Shown: positions 11,297 through 23,837 of the stretch, piece by piece
How the letters are laid out: each line of letters begins with the position of its first letter
Position numbering within the stretch: the stretch's first letter is position 1
Source: Lycium barbarum
Lineage: Eukaryota; Streptophyta; Magnoliopsida; Solanales; Solanaceae
DNA length: 64,000 bases
Assembly: GCF_019175385.1 (NCBI RefSeq)
Contig: NC_083339.1
Coordinates: forward strand, 82,200,120 to 82,264,119
Reading direction: 5' to 3'
Program-made: the position numbers and the translations under genes
The notes under the pieces: generated by a model
Databases searched by the model: none
Seen by the model: only the letters and a program-made list of their open reading frames with translations
What the model was told of the DNA's origin: nothing

Positions 11297-12484
11297 TGTT
11301 ACATCCTGAAAAATATCGCGTTACCAAGACTGTAGACGGCTTAGTATGAGCTCAAGGGAGAGCAAAGTTATACAAGGATTAGGGATGAAGATTATATGAT
11401 CTGAGTATAAGAATATATATATATATATATATATATGACATTTGGAGACCGTATGGAGTAAATCAGTTAACACGTTACTTAATGAATAGCCCTCGTAACC
11501 GTAAGATAAGGGGGCCCACATGTTGGGGTTTTATAAAGGACACGTGAAAAGTGATATGAGTAGTACATGGGAAGTTGAGCAAGTCTTAAGAAGGACCCTT
11601 AAGCCAAATATGGGCATAAACCCTCAAAAAGGATGATTTAAGGATACGTTTTCGGATAATCTGACTTGGAGGGGCCAAAACGCTATAAGTTTGGAATTTG
11701 GAAATGCACCAAAAATGAAGGTTGTAGATAATTGAAAGAGCTTTCCAACCATAGGTCGTGGGCCCTCATACAATGTCGGGATCAAGAGTTATGGCCATTT
11801 TAAGATAAAGACTCCAAGCTGCCAAATGGCTTCCGCAGGTCCCACTTGAGAAGGTCGGTGGAATCGACTTATGAGGGGTATAAATACCCCCATTAACTCC
11901 ATTTTTCAGCATTTTACATTCTCACTAGTCCTAGAAACTTCCAACACATCCCTTAAACATTTATAGCCCATTAAATCAAGAATTTAACAAGATTACACCA
12001 AACTAGTCCATGAAAGGTGATTCTTCTTGCTTCTACTTGATGTTGTGGTGAGTTTGGTCTTGAATAAAGCTTGTGTGGCTAAAGTTCTTCAAGTATAAGG
12101 TATGTTCTTCATCATATCTCTTATGTTGAGTTGATTTGAAGGTTTAGCAAGTCTTAAAAGTGAAAATAATTATGGAGGAAAGGTCATAAAGTGTTGTGTT
12201 GTAGTTTTTGTGTTTATGGACTATTTTGAGCATGTCGTGGTTGTGTGGCTGGGCAGATTTGCATGTATAGAGACGGTATCTAATGTTGTTGGTGTGTAGG
12301 TGAGATTATGCTCCTTGATTGGGAAGAAAGGAAGTGTATAGTGTTGTTGTATGTTGAAAAACATCGTGTGGGATGTTTATGCAATATATTGGTATGGATA
12401 ATAGTGTTGTTGATGTTGGTATTGTTGTTGTTGTTGTTGGATGCTGAATTGAGATTTCGGGCTAGGGATATAAGCAGAGGAGAT
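11297..12484 (+). mobile_element. B 3' LTR, part 1
   Basis: Matches 6495 onward and contains the TATA palindrome (11879-11886) and donor-like AAGGTATGTTC (GT near 12100). It is interrupted at GAGAT (12480-12484) by A and resumes at 22112. Confidence 0.85.
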
Positions 12485-15349
12485 TGTCACGACCCAACCC
12501 CACAGGCCGTGACTAGTGCCCGATCTAGGCACCCAAACCCATCTATCAAATGCATTCAAGTATATAGCAGAAGCCGTCAAGGCTATATTCTAAATTTAGA
12601 TAATTTCCAGAAAAATTTCGGCAGAGTTTCCTTTGTTTTACAGACTATCCAAAATAACCCTGCGCACAGAAAATACCAACAAAGGCCACACCGGCCAACA
12701 AGGCAACATGTAAACATATGCGGACCGGCCGCCGCGGCGAATGGGATCGCCCAAACACATCATATACACACATCCGTACAGAAAGACCCAACCCACAAAC
12801 ATGTCCATAGACCTCTAAACACATCCGTACACAAATAGTCAGATATACAGAAATATATACATAGCAAAAGATGTATGTACCAAAAGTGGACTCCGGATCA
12901 AAAGGGAGTACTCCGAAATAGCAGAAGGTGGAGCCTACAGAGATGGATCACCTGTGTCTGTACCTGCGGGCATGAAACGCAACCCCCGAAGAAAGGGGGT
13001 CAGTACGAAAGATGTACTGAGTATGTAAAGCATAGAGTACAGAAATATGAACAATAACTGAAAACAAAAAGGATACAAAGGGGAAATACCGAACAGTATA
13101 TCAAAATCTGTATCAAAACCATATATACATAATGCAAACAAAATCATGCAAAGCTCAGGAACGTGGTGACCACTCCGACGCTGGTGCCACACACAGCATA
13201 ACACCGGAAGGTTCAAATCTCCGTACATCCCCGAGCACACATATTAGCATAGCATATCACCGGCCATATCACAGCATAACTCCAAACGGAACCCGGCCCT
13301 ATGGCGAGGTCCCGGGAACCGTAACACAGCATACGGCCGAATTTATCATAGCGCGCACGAATCATAACCGGCCCGGGAACCGGTGAACGAAGTCATAATA
13401 AGGGCACGAGCGGAGTCGTGAGCAAACAATGCAACTTATAAGTCAAAACACCTTTTGAAACTTGATAATATCATATGCTAACTCATTAATCAAATAGTTT
13501 GAATAACTAGTCAATACGGGGTTCGTTCCACAAAAGTATTTCCAACATAGTATTTATGGTTCAAAATATAGTTTTGAATATCGTGGCAGTCAAACATTAT
13601 TTTATGATAGCCAAATTCATAACCAAAAGTGTTTTGCCGACATTAGACAAGAATGGGCATAATAGAGCAAACAAAGAAGTCTCGATGCTAGCGGGCCCAC
13701 CGCGGGTCAAGTCGAGGTGGCGGACATGAATCACAGACATTTGGGGTGTATGGAATCATACATGGAAGTCTCGAGGCAACTTGATTACATTAACAAAAGT
13801 TTCGGACATTAGATCACTTTTCAATATAATATGAGTTTTATAATTCAATTCAATTGAATGAATAATACTAAATTCCCAATTCGGATTTCTAGGAACAGAA
13901 TTGCCCTCGGGGCTCCAATATCGACCTAGTATACCTAAGACATGCCAAAAGAAGGAATGGGTAGCCTTACATACCTTATATGCGTCTTACGCTCGCCCAA
14001 AACTCAAATCCCGTTTCGCTCAAAATCTACAAATGGTCAAAGTTACCAATTAGATATTTCAAGGCTTCAAGAATTCATTTAACTTTATATTTGTCTACCG
14101 AAATTTCGGCAGCACTTCCCCTATACATATGACATCCCCGAGGCTTATCTCGGCTCAATATCTCAACAACAACAACCCAACAATACCAAATAAATCCAGA
14201 ATCACAATAAAATGAGTTCTAGCATCAATATTCTTCTTTTCTACATAAAGCGACGACTATCATTCGAACTGCACAACATCAAACTAAAATCAACATTATC
14301 GTATTCATTTTCTCATTCAAGATTATCCAAACGTATTCCAATAATATTCCAAGCAATATACATGAATTCAAGCAATCCGCCACTTTCCATATTCTATCCG
14401 AAACGTCAACAACTACGACGAACCTACTAACTCACACTGTTTCCTTCCAAATTCATTAACAATATCCATAATTCACATTTAGAATCTTACTTTCACAATT
14501 ATATAAAAATCATATAAAATCACATAATTTCCCATATCAACATACAACCAACTTCAATGCCAACTCTCTTCGTTAAACCTTTATTTACGTCACAAATGCC
14601 ACAACGACACAACTAACGAACTAAATAGAATTTAATCCATTATTCTTACACCACAAAGTGGCTCACGGCCACATACCATCCCACACACACCCACGGCTGC
14701 ACACACATGCATCACTACCACATAATTCTCATCTTATTCCAATCATTATAACATTCTACAAGTTCCATAACACAAAAGTGGAAAATCCTTACCTTTTCCT
14801 TCAAGTTTCAACTCACCGCAAACGTCGCTCTTGTGCCAAACCAATTATATCACGTCGAAGAGCGTCTTGAATATACTATGAATATGAGAAGAACAAGATT
14901 TTAAGATTAGAATCAAAGCTTGGAATTTTTATTTTTTTTCCTTGGATAGGGTTCGGCCGAGAGGGTGTTTGGTGATTGCTCCCCTTTTTTTTGTTTTGTT
15001 CTTGAACTTCTAATGGCTAAGGGTATATATATTTATCTTTTCTTAGTTAATTGATCACATGATCAATTAAAGGGGTTGGGCCAAGGCTTGGCCGGCCACC
15101 CCCTTAGTTTGGGCCAAATTTTCTCTTAAATTTTTGTTGAGCCCAATTCATTAAAACTCTCGTTTTGTAATTCCCGAAACTAATTTTTGAAATTCCAATT
15201 TTTGCCCTTGGACTTCATCCATATTCACACACCAATATTTTTCATAAACAACCTAGACATATTAACTAAAATCCAAAATATTACCTTATAACATACAAGT
15301 CCTAATTATTTTCAAGATTTCCCATTATGCGAAAACACGGGACATAACA
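12485..15349 (-). mobile_element. A 3' LTR
   Basis: TGTCACGACCC to GGACATAACA on the plus strand. On the minus strand it holds a TATA-like TATATATA (about 15023-15033), donor-like AAAGGTAAGG (GT at 14791-14792) and AAGGTATGTAAGGC (GT at 13973-13974), the palindrome CCGAAATTTCGG near 14100, and the hairpin pair: TCAGTAC/GTACTGA (13000-13020) abutting CCCCC/GGGGG (12983-12999). Compared with the 5' copy it lacks about 32 bases holding the third hairpin (19553-19590 there). Confidence 0.9.
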
Positions 15350-15350
15350 T

Positions 15351-15363
15351 TCTGCCCCCCTTT
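15351..15363 (-). other. Polypurine tract of A
   Basis: TCTGCCCCCCTTT on the plus strand (AAAGGGGGGCAGA in sense) lies one base inside the 3' LTR boundary. Confidence 0.85.
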
Positions 15364-15452
15364 AGAACATTCGTCCCCGAATGTTAAATTACTCTTATAA
15401 GGTCTTATGAGCATAACGGGGGAGTCCCTCTCTTGTAAGTAGTACACATAAT

Positions 15453-18400
15453 TCATTGAATGATTAATACAACAAATTTAAAAAAGTTTAGATTGCCTGT
15501 GGGCGTAAGAAACAAGTGGGGATATTTCCTCCTCATCTCCTCCTCCGACTCCCAGGTCATCTCTTCCCGGTTGTTGTTGCGCCATAGGACTTTAACAGAA
15601 GGCACTTCCTTAGTGCGTAGTCTCCTGCCCTGCCGATCCAGAATAGTTATAGGCTGCTCTTCATAAGACAAATGCTCCGTTACCTGAATGTCATTTACTG
15701 GGAATATTCTGGAAGGATCACCAATACATTTTCGCAGCATGGACACATGAAATACCGGGTGCACTGCCTCCAAATCGGATGGTAAGTCTAGCTCATAGGC
15801 GACCTCGCCTATCTTCCGAATGATCTGATACGGCCCGATATACCGCGGGCTTAACTTACCCTTTTTACCGAATCTCATAACACCCTTCATAGGCGACACC
15901 TTCAGAAATACCCAGTCGCCAATCTGGAACTCTAATGGTCGACGTCGTCTGTCTGCATATGCTTTCTGTCGACTCTGTGCAGCCAATAATCGCTCCTGAA
16001 TAAGTTTTACTTTATCCACTGCTTCCTGGATCACATCTGACCCAATTAATTTGGGTTCGCCCACATCGAACAACCCAATAGGAGATCTGTATTTCCTGCC
16101 ATAAAGGGCTTCGTACGGTGCTATCTGAATACTGGAGTGATAACTGTTATTACAGGAAAATTCAATAAGCGGCAAATGATCATCCCAGCTGCCTCTGAAA
16201 TCAATAAAGCAGGCCCGCAACATATCTTCCAGCGTCTGAATAGTGCGCTCGGCCTTCCCGTCGGACTGAGGATGAAAAGCTGTACTGAGGCTCACCTGAG
16301 TCCCTAATCCCTCCTGAAATGACCTCCAGAAATTTGCCGTAAACTGGGCACCTCGGTCAGTAATAATAGATACAGGGACTCCGTGAAGTCTGACTATCTC
16401 TCTGATATATAACTTCGCATAATCCTCTGCCGAATAAGCAGTCTGGACCGGAAGAAAATGGGCTGATTTCGTCAATCTATCAACAATAACACAAATCGAA
16501 TCATACCTGCGTGGAGTGCGCGGTAACCCAACAACGAAATCCATATTAATCATCTCCCATTTCCAGGCTGGAATTTCCATCTCCTGTAATAATCCACCGG
16601 GCTTCTGATGTTCAATTTTAACTTGCTGACAATTTGGGCACTGACCAACGAACTCTGCAATATCTTTCTTCATACCGTCCCACCAATACAAACTTCTGAG
16701 ATCATGATACATTTTAGTGGAACCAGGATGAACAGAATACCGTGCATTATGCGCCTCACCCATGATTTGTCGCCGTAAGCCTACAACATCCGGTACACAG
16801 AATTTGCCTTCATATAATAATACCCCTTCAGGCGAAATTTCAAACGGAGTCTTTTCTTTATTAAGAGCCACATCTCTGTACTGAACCAGGATAGGATCCT
16901 CAAACTGTCGCTGCTTTACTTCTTCTATAATAGATGATTCAGCAACTGCACGAACAGAAATCACAGAATCTCCAGAATCTGCCAAACGAACTCCAAGGCT
17001 GGCCAACTGATGAATTTCACGAACCAAATCTTTCTTACCAGGTGGTACATCAGCCAAGCTGCCCATAGACTTGCGGCTAAGTGCATCCGCTACCACATTG
17101 GCTTTCCCAGGATGGTACAGAATATCAACGTCATAATCTTTCAATAATTCAAGCCATCTTCTCTGCCGCAAATTCAGTTCCTTTTGCTTAAAAATATACT
17201 GGAGACTCTTATGGTCCGTATAAATATCAACATGGACCCCATATAAATAGTTCCGCCAAATCTTCAAAGCGTGAATAACCGCGGCCAACTCAAGATCATG
17301 AGTGGGATAATTCTTCTCGTGCGGTCTGAGCTGCCAGGAGGCATAGGCTATAACTCGACCGTGCTGCATCAACACACAGCCTATCCCAATACCAGAGGCA
17401 TCACAATAGACAACATACCCGTCTGATCCTTCTGGAAGGGCTAAAACTGGAGCTGTAATTAATTTTTCTTTCAACATCTGAAAGTTGCGCTCGCAGGCAT
17501 TAGTCCACTGAAATTTTGCTACTTTCTGAGTAAGCTTCGTCAGTGGTGCCGCAATAGAAGAAAATTTTTCCACGAACCTCCGATAATATCCGGCTAACCC
17601 CAGAAAACTGCAAACCTCTGTCGGTGTAGTAGGCCTGGGCCAATTCTGTACAGCTTCAATTTTCTGCGTATCGACCCGAATACCATCTGCTCCGACAATA
17701 TGCCCCAAGAATGCCACAGAAGTTAACCAGAATTCACATTTGGAAACTTAAGCATATAATTTTTGTTGCCGAAGAATACCAAGTACTGTTCTCAAATGAT
17801 CTGAATGTTCCTCTGCTGATCGTGAATAAATCAAAATATCATCGATAAACACAATCACGAACATATCCAGGAAAGGCCGAAATACCCGATTCATCAGATC
17901 CATGAATACCGCTGGAGCATTAGTCAGCCCGAAAGACATTACTCTGAATTCATAATGCCCGTACCGGGTCCTGAAAGCAGTCTTCGGGATATCTGATTCT
18001 CGCACTCGCACCTGATGATAACCCGAGCGCAAATCTATCTTTGAAAAATATTTAGAACCCTGCAACTGATCAAACAAATCATCAATCCGGGGGAGGGGAT
18101 ATTTATTCTTTATAGTCACCTTATTTAGTTGCCGATAATCGATACACATTCGCAGTGACCCATCTTTCTTTCTTACAAATAATACCGGCGCTCCCCAGGG
18201 TGATGTACTGGGTCTGATAAAGCTTTTATCTAACAGATCTTTTAGCTGCTCTTTCAATTCCTTCAATTCAGCCGGTGCCATTCTGTACGGAGGAATAGAT
18301 ATAGGCTGCGTATCCGGCAACAAGTCTATAGTGAAATCTATCTCCCGTTCAGGCGGAAGACCCGGAAGCTTATCTGGAAACACATCTGGGAACTCAGTAA

Positions 18401-18590
18401 CAACCGGAACAGACTGAAGAGTAGGTGTCTTGGCTGTAGTATCGTGCACACGAACCAAATGATAGATGTAACCTTTCTGAATCATCTTCTTAGCCTTGAG
18501 GTACAAAATAAACTTACCCCTCGGCGATGCCGTAGACCCGAACCACTCTATAACTGGTTCCCCTGGAAACTGAAAATGGACTACCTTTTT
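15453..18590 (-). pseudogene. pol of A: RT, RNase H, integrase, chromodomain (near intact)
   Basis: RT holds [17 protein letters not shown] and the catalytic FIDDI (codons near 17838-17849). RNase H shows CDASG, HDLELAA and YTDHKSL with the expected acidic residues. Integrase has the zinc-binding [11 protein letters not shown] and CPNCQQ, then [13 protein letters not shown] and [11 protein letters not shown] for the DDE triad. The C-terminal [18 protein letters not shown] and [17 protein letters not shown] form a chromodomain-like end, thought to guide integration into heterochromatin. Defects: a frameshift at the A-run near 18590, and a TAA at 17748-17750 in RT where Lys is expected. From 17747 to 15453 the frame is open. 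Confidence 0.92.
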
Positions 18591-19247
18591 TTGCAGTCAA
18601 CATTAGCATAACAGGAAGCCAACCAGTCCATACCCATAATGACATCAAATTCCAGCATATCTAATTCTATCAAATCAGCTTTAGTGCAGCGATCACATAT
18701 AGTCACAGAACAATCCCTGTATACCTGCCTCGCTATAATACAATCCCCGACCGTTGTAGCTACCTCAAATGGCTCTATAGGCTCAGACACTATCCCAATT
18801 TTACTAGCAACGAGCGGGGAAATATATGATAAAGCAGAACTAGGATCAATCAGTGCATATACAGATCGGGAGAAAACCAGTAATGTACCTGTGACAACAT
18901 TCGGCGAAGCCTCCTGATCCTGGCGGCTGGCCAATGCGTATATGCGGTTCGAGGGACCGCTAGAACCTGAAGCACTGCCACGACCTAGACCGCGTCCCAC
19001 CGGTGCAGGCATACCTCGCCCCGCAGGGCGTACAACTAATGGAGCAGATGATGAACCAGCGGCTGATCCCGTCGGCTGAGCTACACTACCAGAACCGCTC
19101 GCCAACGGACAATCTCGCATAATATGGCCCTGACCGCCGCATGAAAAACAGGCTCCAGTAAGTCGATAACACTCTCCCGGGTGCGATTTCCCGCAATGGG
19201 AACAACGGGGCCTGGGTGGTCTGGGCTGGCTGGGACCTGTCCCGCTA
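18581..19247 (-). pseudogene. gag C-terminus and protease of A, N-terminally deleted
   Basis: CSHCGKSHPGECY precedes the zinc knuckle CFSCGGQGHIMRDC (CX2CX4HX4C), then a Gly/Ser/Pro linker and the aspartic protease region ALIDPSSALSY (Asp codon near 18844). E has DPGS at the same place, so A lost the glycine. The segment DFDVIMGMDWL ends the domain before the frameshift. The open frame extends to 19309, but its first 21 residues are LTR sequence fused in frame across the deletion. Missing upstream are the gag core, leader and primer site. Confidence 0.85.
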
Positions 19248-22111
19248 CCCGATCTGGGCACCCAAACCCATCTATCAAATGCATTCAAGTATATAGCAGA
19301 AGCCGTCAAGGCTATATTCTAAATTTAGATAATTTCCAGAAAAATTTTGGCAGACTTTCCTTTGTTTTACAGACTATCCAAAATAACCCAGCGCACAGAA
19401 AATACCAACAAAGGCCACACCGGCCAACAAGGCAACATGTAAACATATGCGGACCGGCCGCCGCGGCGAATGGGATCGCCCAAACACATCATATACACAC
19501 ATCCGTACAGAAAGACCCAACCCACAAACATGTCCACAGACCTCTAAACAGACCGACAAAATCATATGACGGGACAGGGCCCCGCCGTACCCAAATAGTC
19601 AGATATACAGAAATATATACATAGCAAAAGATGTATGTACCAAAAGTGGACTCCGGATCAAAAGGGAGTACTCCGAAATAGCAGAAGGTGGAGCCTACAG
19701 TGATGGATCACCTGTGTCTGTACCTGCGGGCATGAAACGCAACCCCCGAAGAAAGGGGGTCAGTACGAATGATGTACTGAGTATGTAAAGCATAGAGTAC
19801 AGAAATATGAGCCATAACTGAAAACAAACAGGATACAAAGGGGAAATACCAAACAGTATATCAAAATCTGTATCAAAACCATATATAAATAATGCAAACA
19901 AAATTATGCAAAGCTCAGGAACGTGGTCACCACTCCGACGCTGGTGCCACACACAGCATAACACCGGAAGGTTCAAATCTCCGTACATCCCCGAGCACAC
20001 ATATTAGCATAGCATATCACCAGCCATATCACAACATAACTCCAAACGGAACCCGGCCCTATGGCGAGGTCTCGAGAACCGTAACACAGCATACGACCGA
20101 ATTTATCATAGCGCGCACGAATCATAACCGGCCCGGGAATCGGTGAACGAAGTCATAATAAGGGCATGAGCGGAGTCGTGAGCAAACAATGCAACTTATA
20201 AGTCAAAACACCTTTTGAAACTTGATAATATCATATGCTAACTCATTAATCAAATAGTTCGAATAACTAGTCAATACGGGGTTCGTTTCACAAAAGTATT
20301 TCCAACATAGTATTTATGGTTCAAAATATAGTTTAGAATATCGTGGCAGTCAAACATTATTTTATGATAGCCAAATTCATAACCAAAAGTGTTTTGCCGA
20401 CATTAGACAAGAATGGGCATAATAGAGCAAACAAAGAAGTCTCGATGCTAGGGGCCCACCGCGGGTCAAGTCGAGGTGGCGGACATGAATCACAGACATT
20501 TGGGGTGTATGGAATCATACATGGAAGTCTCGAGGCAACTTGATTACATTAACAAAAGTTTCGGACATTAGATCACTTTTCAATATAATATGAGTTTTAT
20601 AATTCAATTCAATTCAATGAATAATACTAAATTCCCAATTCGGATTTCTAGGAACAGAATTGCCCTCGGGGCTCCAATATCGACCTAGTATACCTAAGAC
20701 ATGCCAAAAGAAGGAATGGGTAGCCTTACATACCTTATATGCGTCTTACGCTCGCCCAAAACTCAAATCCCGTTTCGCTCAGAATCTACAAATGGTCAAA
20801 GTTACCAATTAGATATTTCAAGGCTTCAAGAATTCATTTAACTTTATATTTGTCTACCGAAATTTCGGCAGCACTTCCCCTATACATATGACATCCCCGA
20901 GGCTTATCTAGGCTCAATATCTCAACAACAACAACCCAACAATACATAATGAATCAAGAATCACAATAAAATGAGTTCTAGCATCAATATTCTTCTTTTC
21001 TACATAAAGCGACAACTATCATTCGAACTGCACAACATCAAACTAACATCAACATTATCGTATTCATTTTCTCATTCAAGATTATCCAAACGTATTCCAA
21101 TAATATTCCAAGCAATATACATGAATTCAAGCAATCCGCCACTTTCCATATTCTATCCGAAACGTCAACAACTACGACGAACCTACTAACTCACATTGTT
21201 TCCTTCCAAATTCATTAACAATATCCATAATTCACATTTCGAATCTTACTTTCACAATTATATAAAAATCATATAAAATCACATAATTTCCCATATCAAC
21301 ATACAACCAACTTCAATGCCAACTCTCTTCGTTAAACCTTTATTTACGTCATAAATGCCACAACGACACAACTAACGAACTAAATAGAATTTAATCCATT
21401 ATTCTTACACCACAAAGTGGCTCACGGCCACATACCATCCCACACACACCCATGGCTGCACACACATGCAACACTACCACATAATTCTCATCTTATTCCA
21501 ATCATTATAACATTCATACAAGTTCCATAACACAAAAGTGGAAAATCCTTACCTTTTTCTTCAAGTTTCAACCCGCCGCAAACGTCGCTATTGTGCCAAA
21601 CCAATTATATCACGTCGAAGAGCGTCTTGAATATACTACGAATATGAGAAGAACAAGATTTTAAGATTAGAATCAAAGCTTGGAAAATTATTATGTTTTT
21701 CCTTGGATAGGGTTCGGCCGAGAGGGTGTTTGGTGATTGCTCCCCTTTTTTTTGTTTTGTTCTTGAACTTTCTAATGGCTAAGGGTATATATATTTTTCT
21801 TTTCTTAGTTAATTGATCACATGATCAGTTAAAGGGGTTGGGCCAAGGCTTGGCCGGCCACCCCCTTAGTTTGGGCCAAATTTTCTCTTAAATTTTTGTT
21901 GAGCCCAATTCATTAAAACTCTCGTTTTGTAATTCCCGAAACTAATTTTTGAAATTCCAATTTTTTCCCTTGGACTTCCTCCATATTCTCACACCAATAT
22001 TTTTCATAAACAACCTAGACATATTAACTAAAATCCAAAATATTACCTTATAACATACAAGTCCTAATTATTTTCAAGATTTCCGATTATGCGAAAACAC
22101 GGGACATAACA
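19248..22111 (-). mobile_element. A 5' LTR, truncated at its U5 end
   Basis: Matches 12519-15349 with scattered differences. The 34 bases that should end the LTR in sense (12485-12518 in the partner) are lost at the junction with gag. The hairpin pair is at about 19743-19780. A third hairpin GACGGG/CCCGCC is at 19568-19586 with one mismatch. Confidence 0.88.
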
Positions 22112-23832
22112 GAGATGCTGCCTGAATTTTGGCAGATTCTGAAGGAGTTTGGTTTAAGGACTTGAGATAGGAATATGGCGATAAGTCTAACGGTAGTATA
22201 ATTTCTCTTGAATGTAGATTAGCAAGTTTAGGAGAATAAGCGTTAATTCATAGGAGATCAATCCGGTATGTTAAGGTTAAACCTTTCTTTCAAAGGCATG
22301 ATTCCTATGTTTTGATTCCATACATGACATCCATAATTACTCCTAGAAATGCCAGAAGTCTATAATTTCTAAAGATTCTTATGATGACTCCAATCCTAGA
22401 GATTTCCAATTTTAAGGTTCTAGATGATTTCATGACGTGACTGAGCGTGCTAAATAATTCTGGATTATATTTAGAATATGTGGCCTCGGCTTATGTCTGA
22501 GTGTGCTACATAATATGAGGCCTCACCTTATGTCTGAGCGTGCTACGGAATATGTGGCCTCGGCTTATGCCTGAGTGTGTGACATAACATGTAGCCTCAA
22601 CTTATGTCTGAGCGTGCCATATAATTCCTGATTATATTCAGGATATGTGGCCTCAGCTTATGTTATGGATCTTTCACAGCGAGACATGATAGTGGTGATG
22701 ATTATGGTAGTGATGAAAATCCTTATTATCGGAACGGCTTATGCCAAAGACTCTATTCCTAGACAATGTAGGGATATTCGTATCCTTGACCTCTTAAGTC
22801 CCGAAGGGGCACCCATAAGTTGTATGATTTCATAATGTTGTCTAATTCCCTAAGGGGACATTCATAAACTTTCCTTATTCCTATGCATTTTACATTTGAT
22901 TTTTGAGTCTCGAAGGAGACAAATGAAAAGGGGAAGAAGTTCCAATTTTTAAGAAAAGGGAAGAGGTTCCCGTATTGAATTAAAGTTGCTCCGAAGGGAG
23001 GCTTCTGATGGTTTCCAAAGATTTTCATGCATTTGCATATTTACATACATGCACGAAATCATTTCATAGGGAAGACGAAAAGGGCTAAGGCGTTATATAC
23101 GCAAATCACCTGATCAGCTGGTATACGATGATTATGATGCCCGAAGGGGCCATTATGCTAGTATGCCAGAAGGGGCTGCGAGCAGGGTGAAGGTTTATCA
23201 GGGTATGCCAGAAGGGGCTACTCATGATGCATTAAAAGTTCATATGCACATACATGTTTATCAGTGTTGGTTACAGGTACAGATTGAGTCAGTTAAACAT
23301 TTATCGTCCGAGTTTAGATACATTGTTTCAGTTCCGCCTTGCATGCTCGGTACATTATCTGTACTGACTCCCCTATCGTTCGGGGGGCTGCGTTTCATGC
23401 CTGTAGGTACAGATACCCAGATTGGTGATCCTCCAGCTTAGGACTTCGGCTCAGCTGCTTGGAGAGCGCCATTGCTCTGGAGCTTGAGTCATTTTTGTAT
23501 AGATCCTTTTGACATTGGCTTTGTTATACTCTTAGAGCTCTGTAGACATATGTGGGTTGTATATATATGGTTTGGTCAGCTATACAGAGGTAGTTCATTT
23601 TTAATATTCCCGTGTATAGTGGCAGCCTTGTCGGCTTGCATATTTTGTTATGTTGAGTTAACTGTGAGTCCTTAGGAGACAGGTTCATTATGATATATGG
23701 CATTATGAGTCTACAACATGCTTTTTCAGATTTCAACACTGTCCTTATTATTAGTCTAATTATATCTAACTGGTTCGTATACGAGTGTCCAACTTGGACA
23801 CTAGTCATGGACCATCAGTTTGGGTCGTGACA
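22112..23832 (+). mobile_element. B 3' LTR, part 2
   Basis: Resumes with the second GAGAT and GCTGCCTGAATTTTGGCAG exactly as the 5' LTR does at 7692. It contains GGTATGTTAAGG (GT near 22267), the hairpin array (22478-22665), CCGAAGG hairpins (22800-23170), the hairpin pair (TCGGTAC/GTACTGA 23347-23367, then CCCC/GGGG), and ends GGGTCGTGACA at 23832. Confidence 0.88.
22478..22665 (+). repeat. Hairpin array in B 3' LTR
   Basis: Counterpart of 8058-8260, with about four to five units of CTCGGCTTATGTCTGAG type. Substitutions fall in both arms, and most units keep the CTCAG/CTGAG or CTCGG/CTGAG pairing. Confidence 0.75.
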
Positions 23833-23837
23833 ATGTC

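Larger units (their letters stand above)
12485..22111 (-). mobile_element. A: gypsy (Tekay/Del-like) element with near-complete pol, deleted at the 5' LTR/gag junction
   Basis: Target duplication GAGAT at 12480-12484 and 22112-22116. Minus-strand order: 5' LTR (22111-19248, lacking its last 34 bases), gag C-terminus and protease, RT/RNase H/integrase/chromodomain, polypurine tract, 3' LTR (15349-12485). The primer-binding site, leader and most of gag are gone. The pol carries only one frameshift and one internal stop, so A is among the youngest insertions, as its innermost position requires. Confidence 0.9.
6495..23832 (+). mobile_element. B: gag-only gypsy element with two LTRs, interrupted by A
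   Basis: Two LTRs (6495-9474 and 11297-23832, the latter split by A) flank an interior of only about 1.8 kb. The target duplication ATGTC is at 6490-6494 and 23833-23837. C's other LTR near 62165-62175 shows the empty site, with a single ATGTC. The interior has a primer site, leader, gag and polypurine tract but no pol, which makes B a gag-only derivative needing protease, RT and integrase from elsewhere. Without A it is about 7.7 kb. Confidence 0.85.

Noticed and set aside
12308..12838. 176-residue open frame crossing the B/A boundary
   Set aside because: It joins B LTR to A LTR across an insertion junction and has no domain. It is a chance frame.
18581..18600. Programmed -1 frameshift at the A7 run between protease and RT in A
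   Set aside because: The RT frame is -1 relative to gag-protease at the A-run, but E, the better-preserved layout, reads through here in one frame. A simple indel in a homopolymer is more likely.
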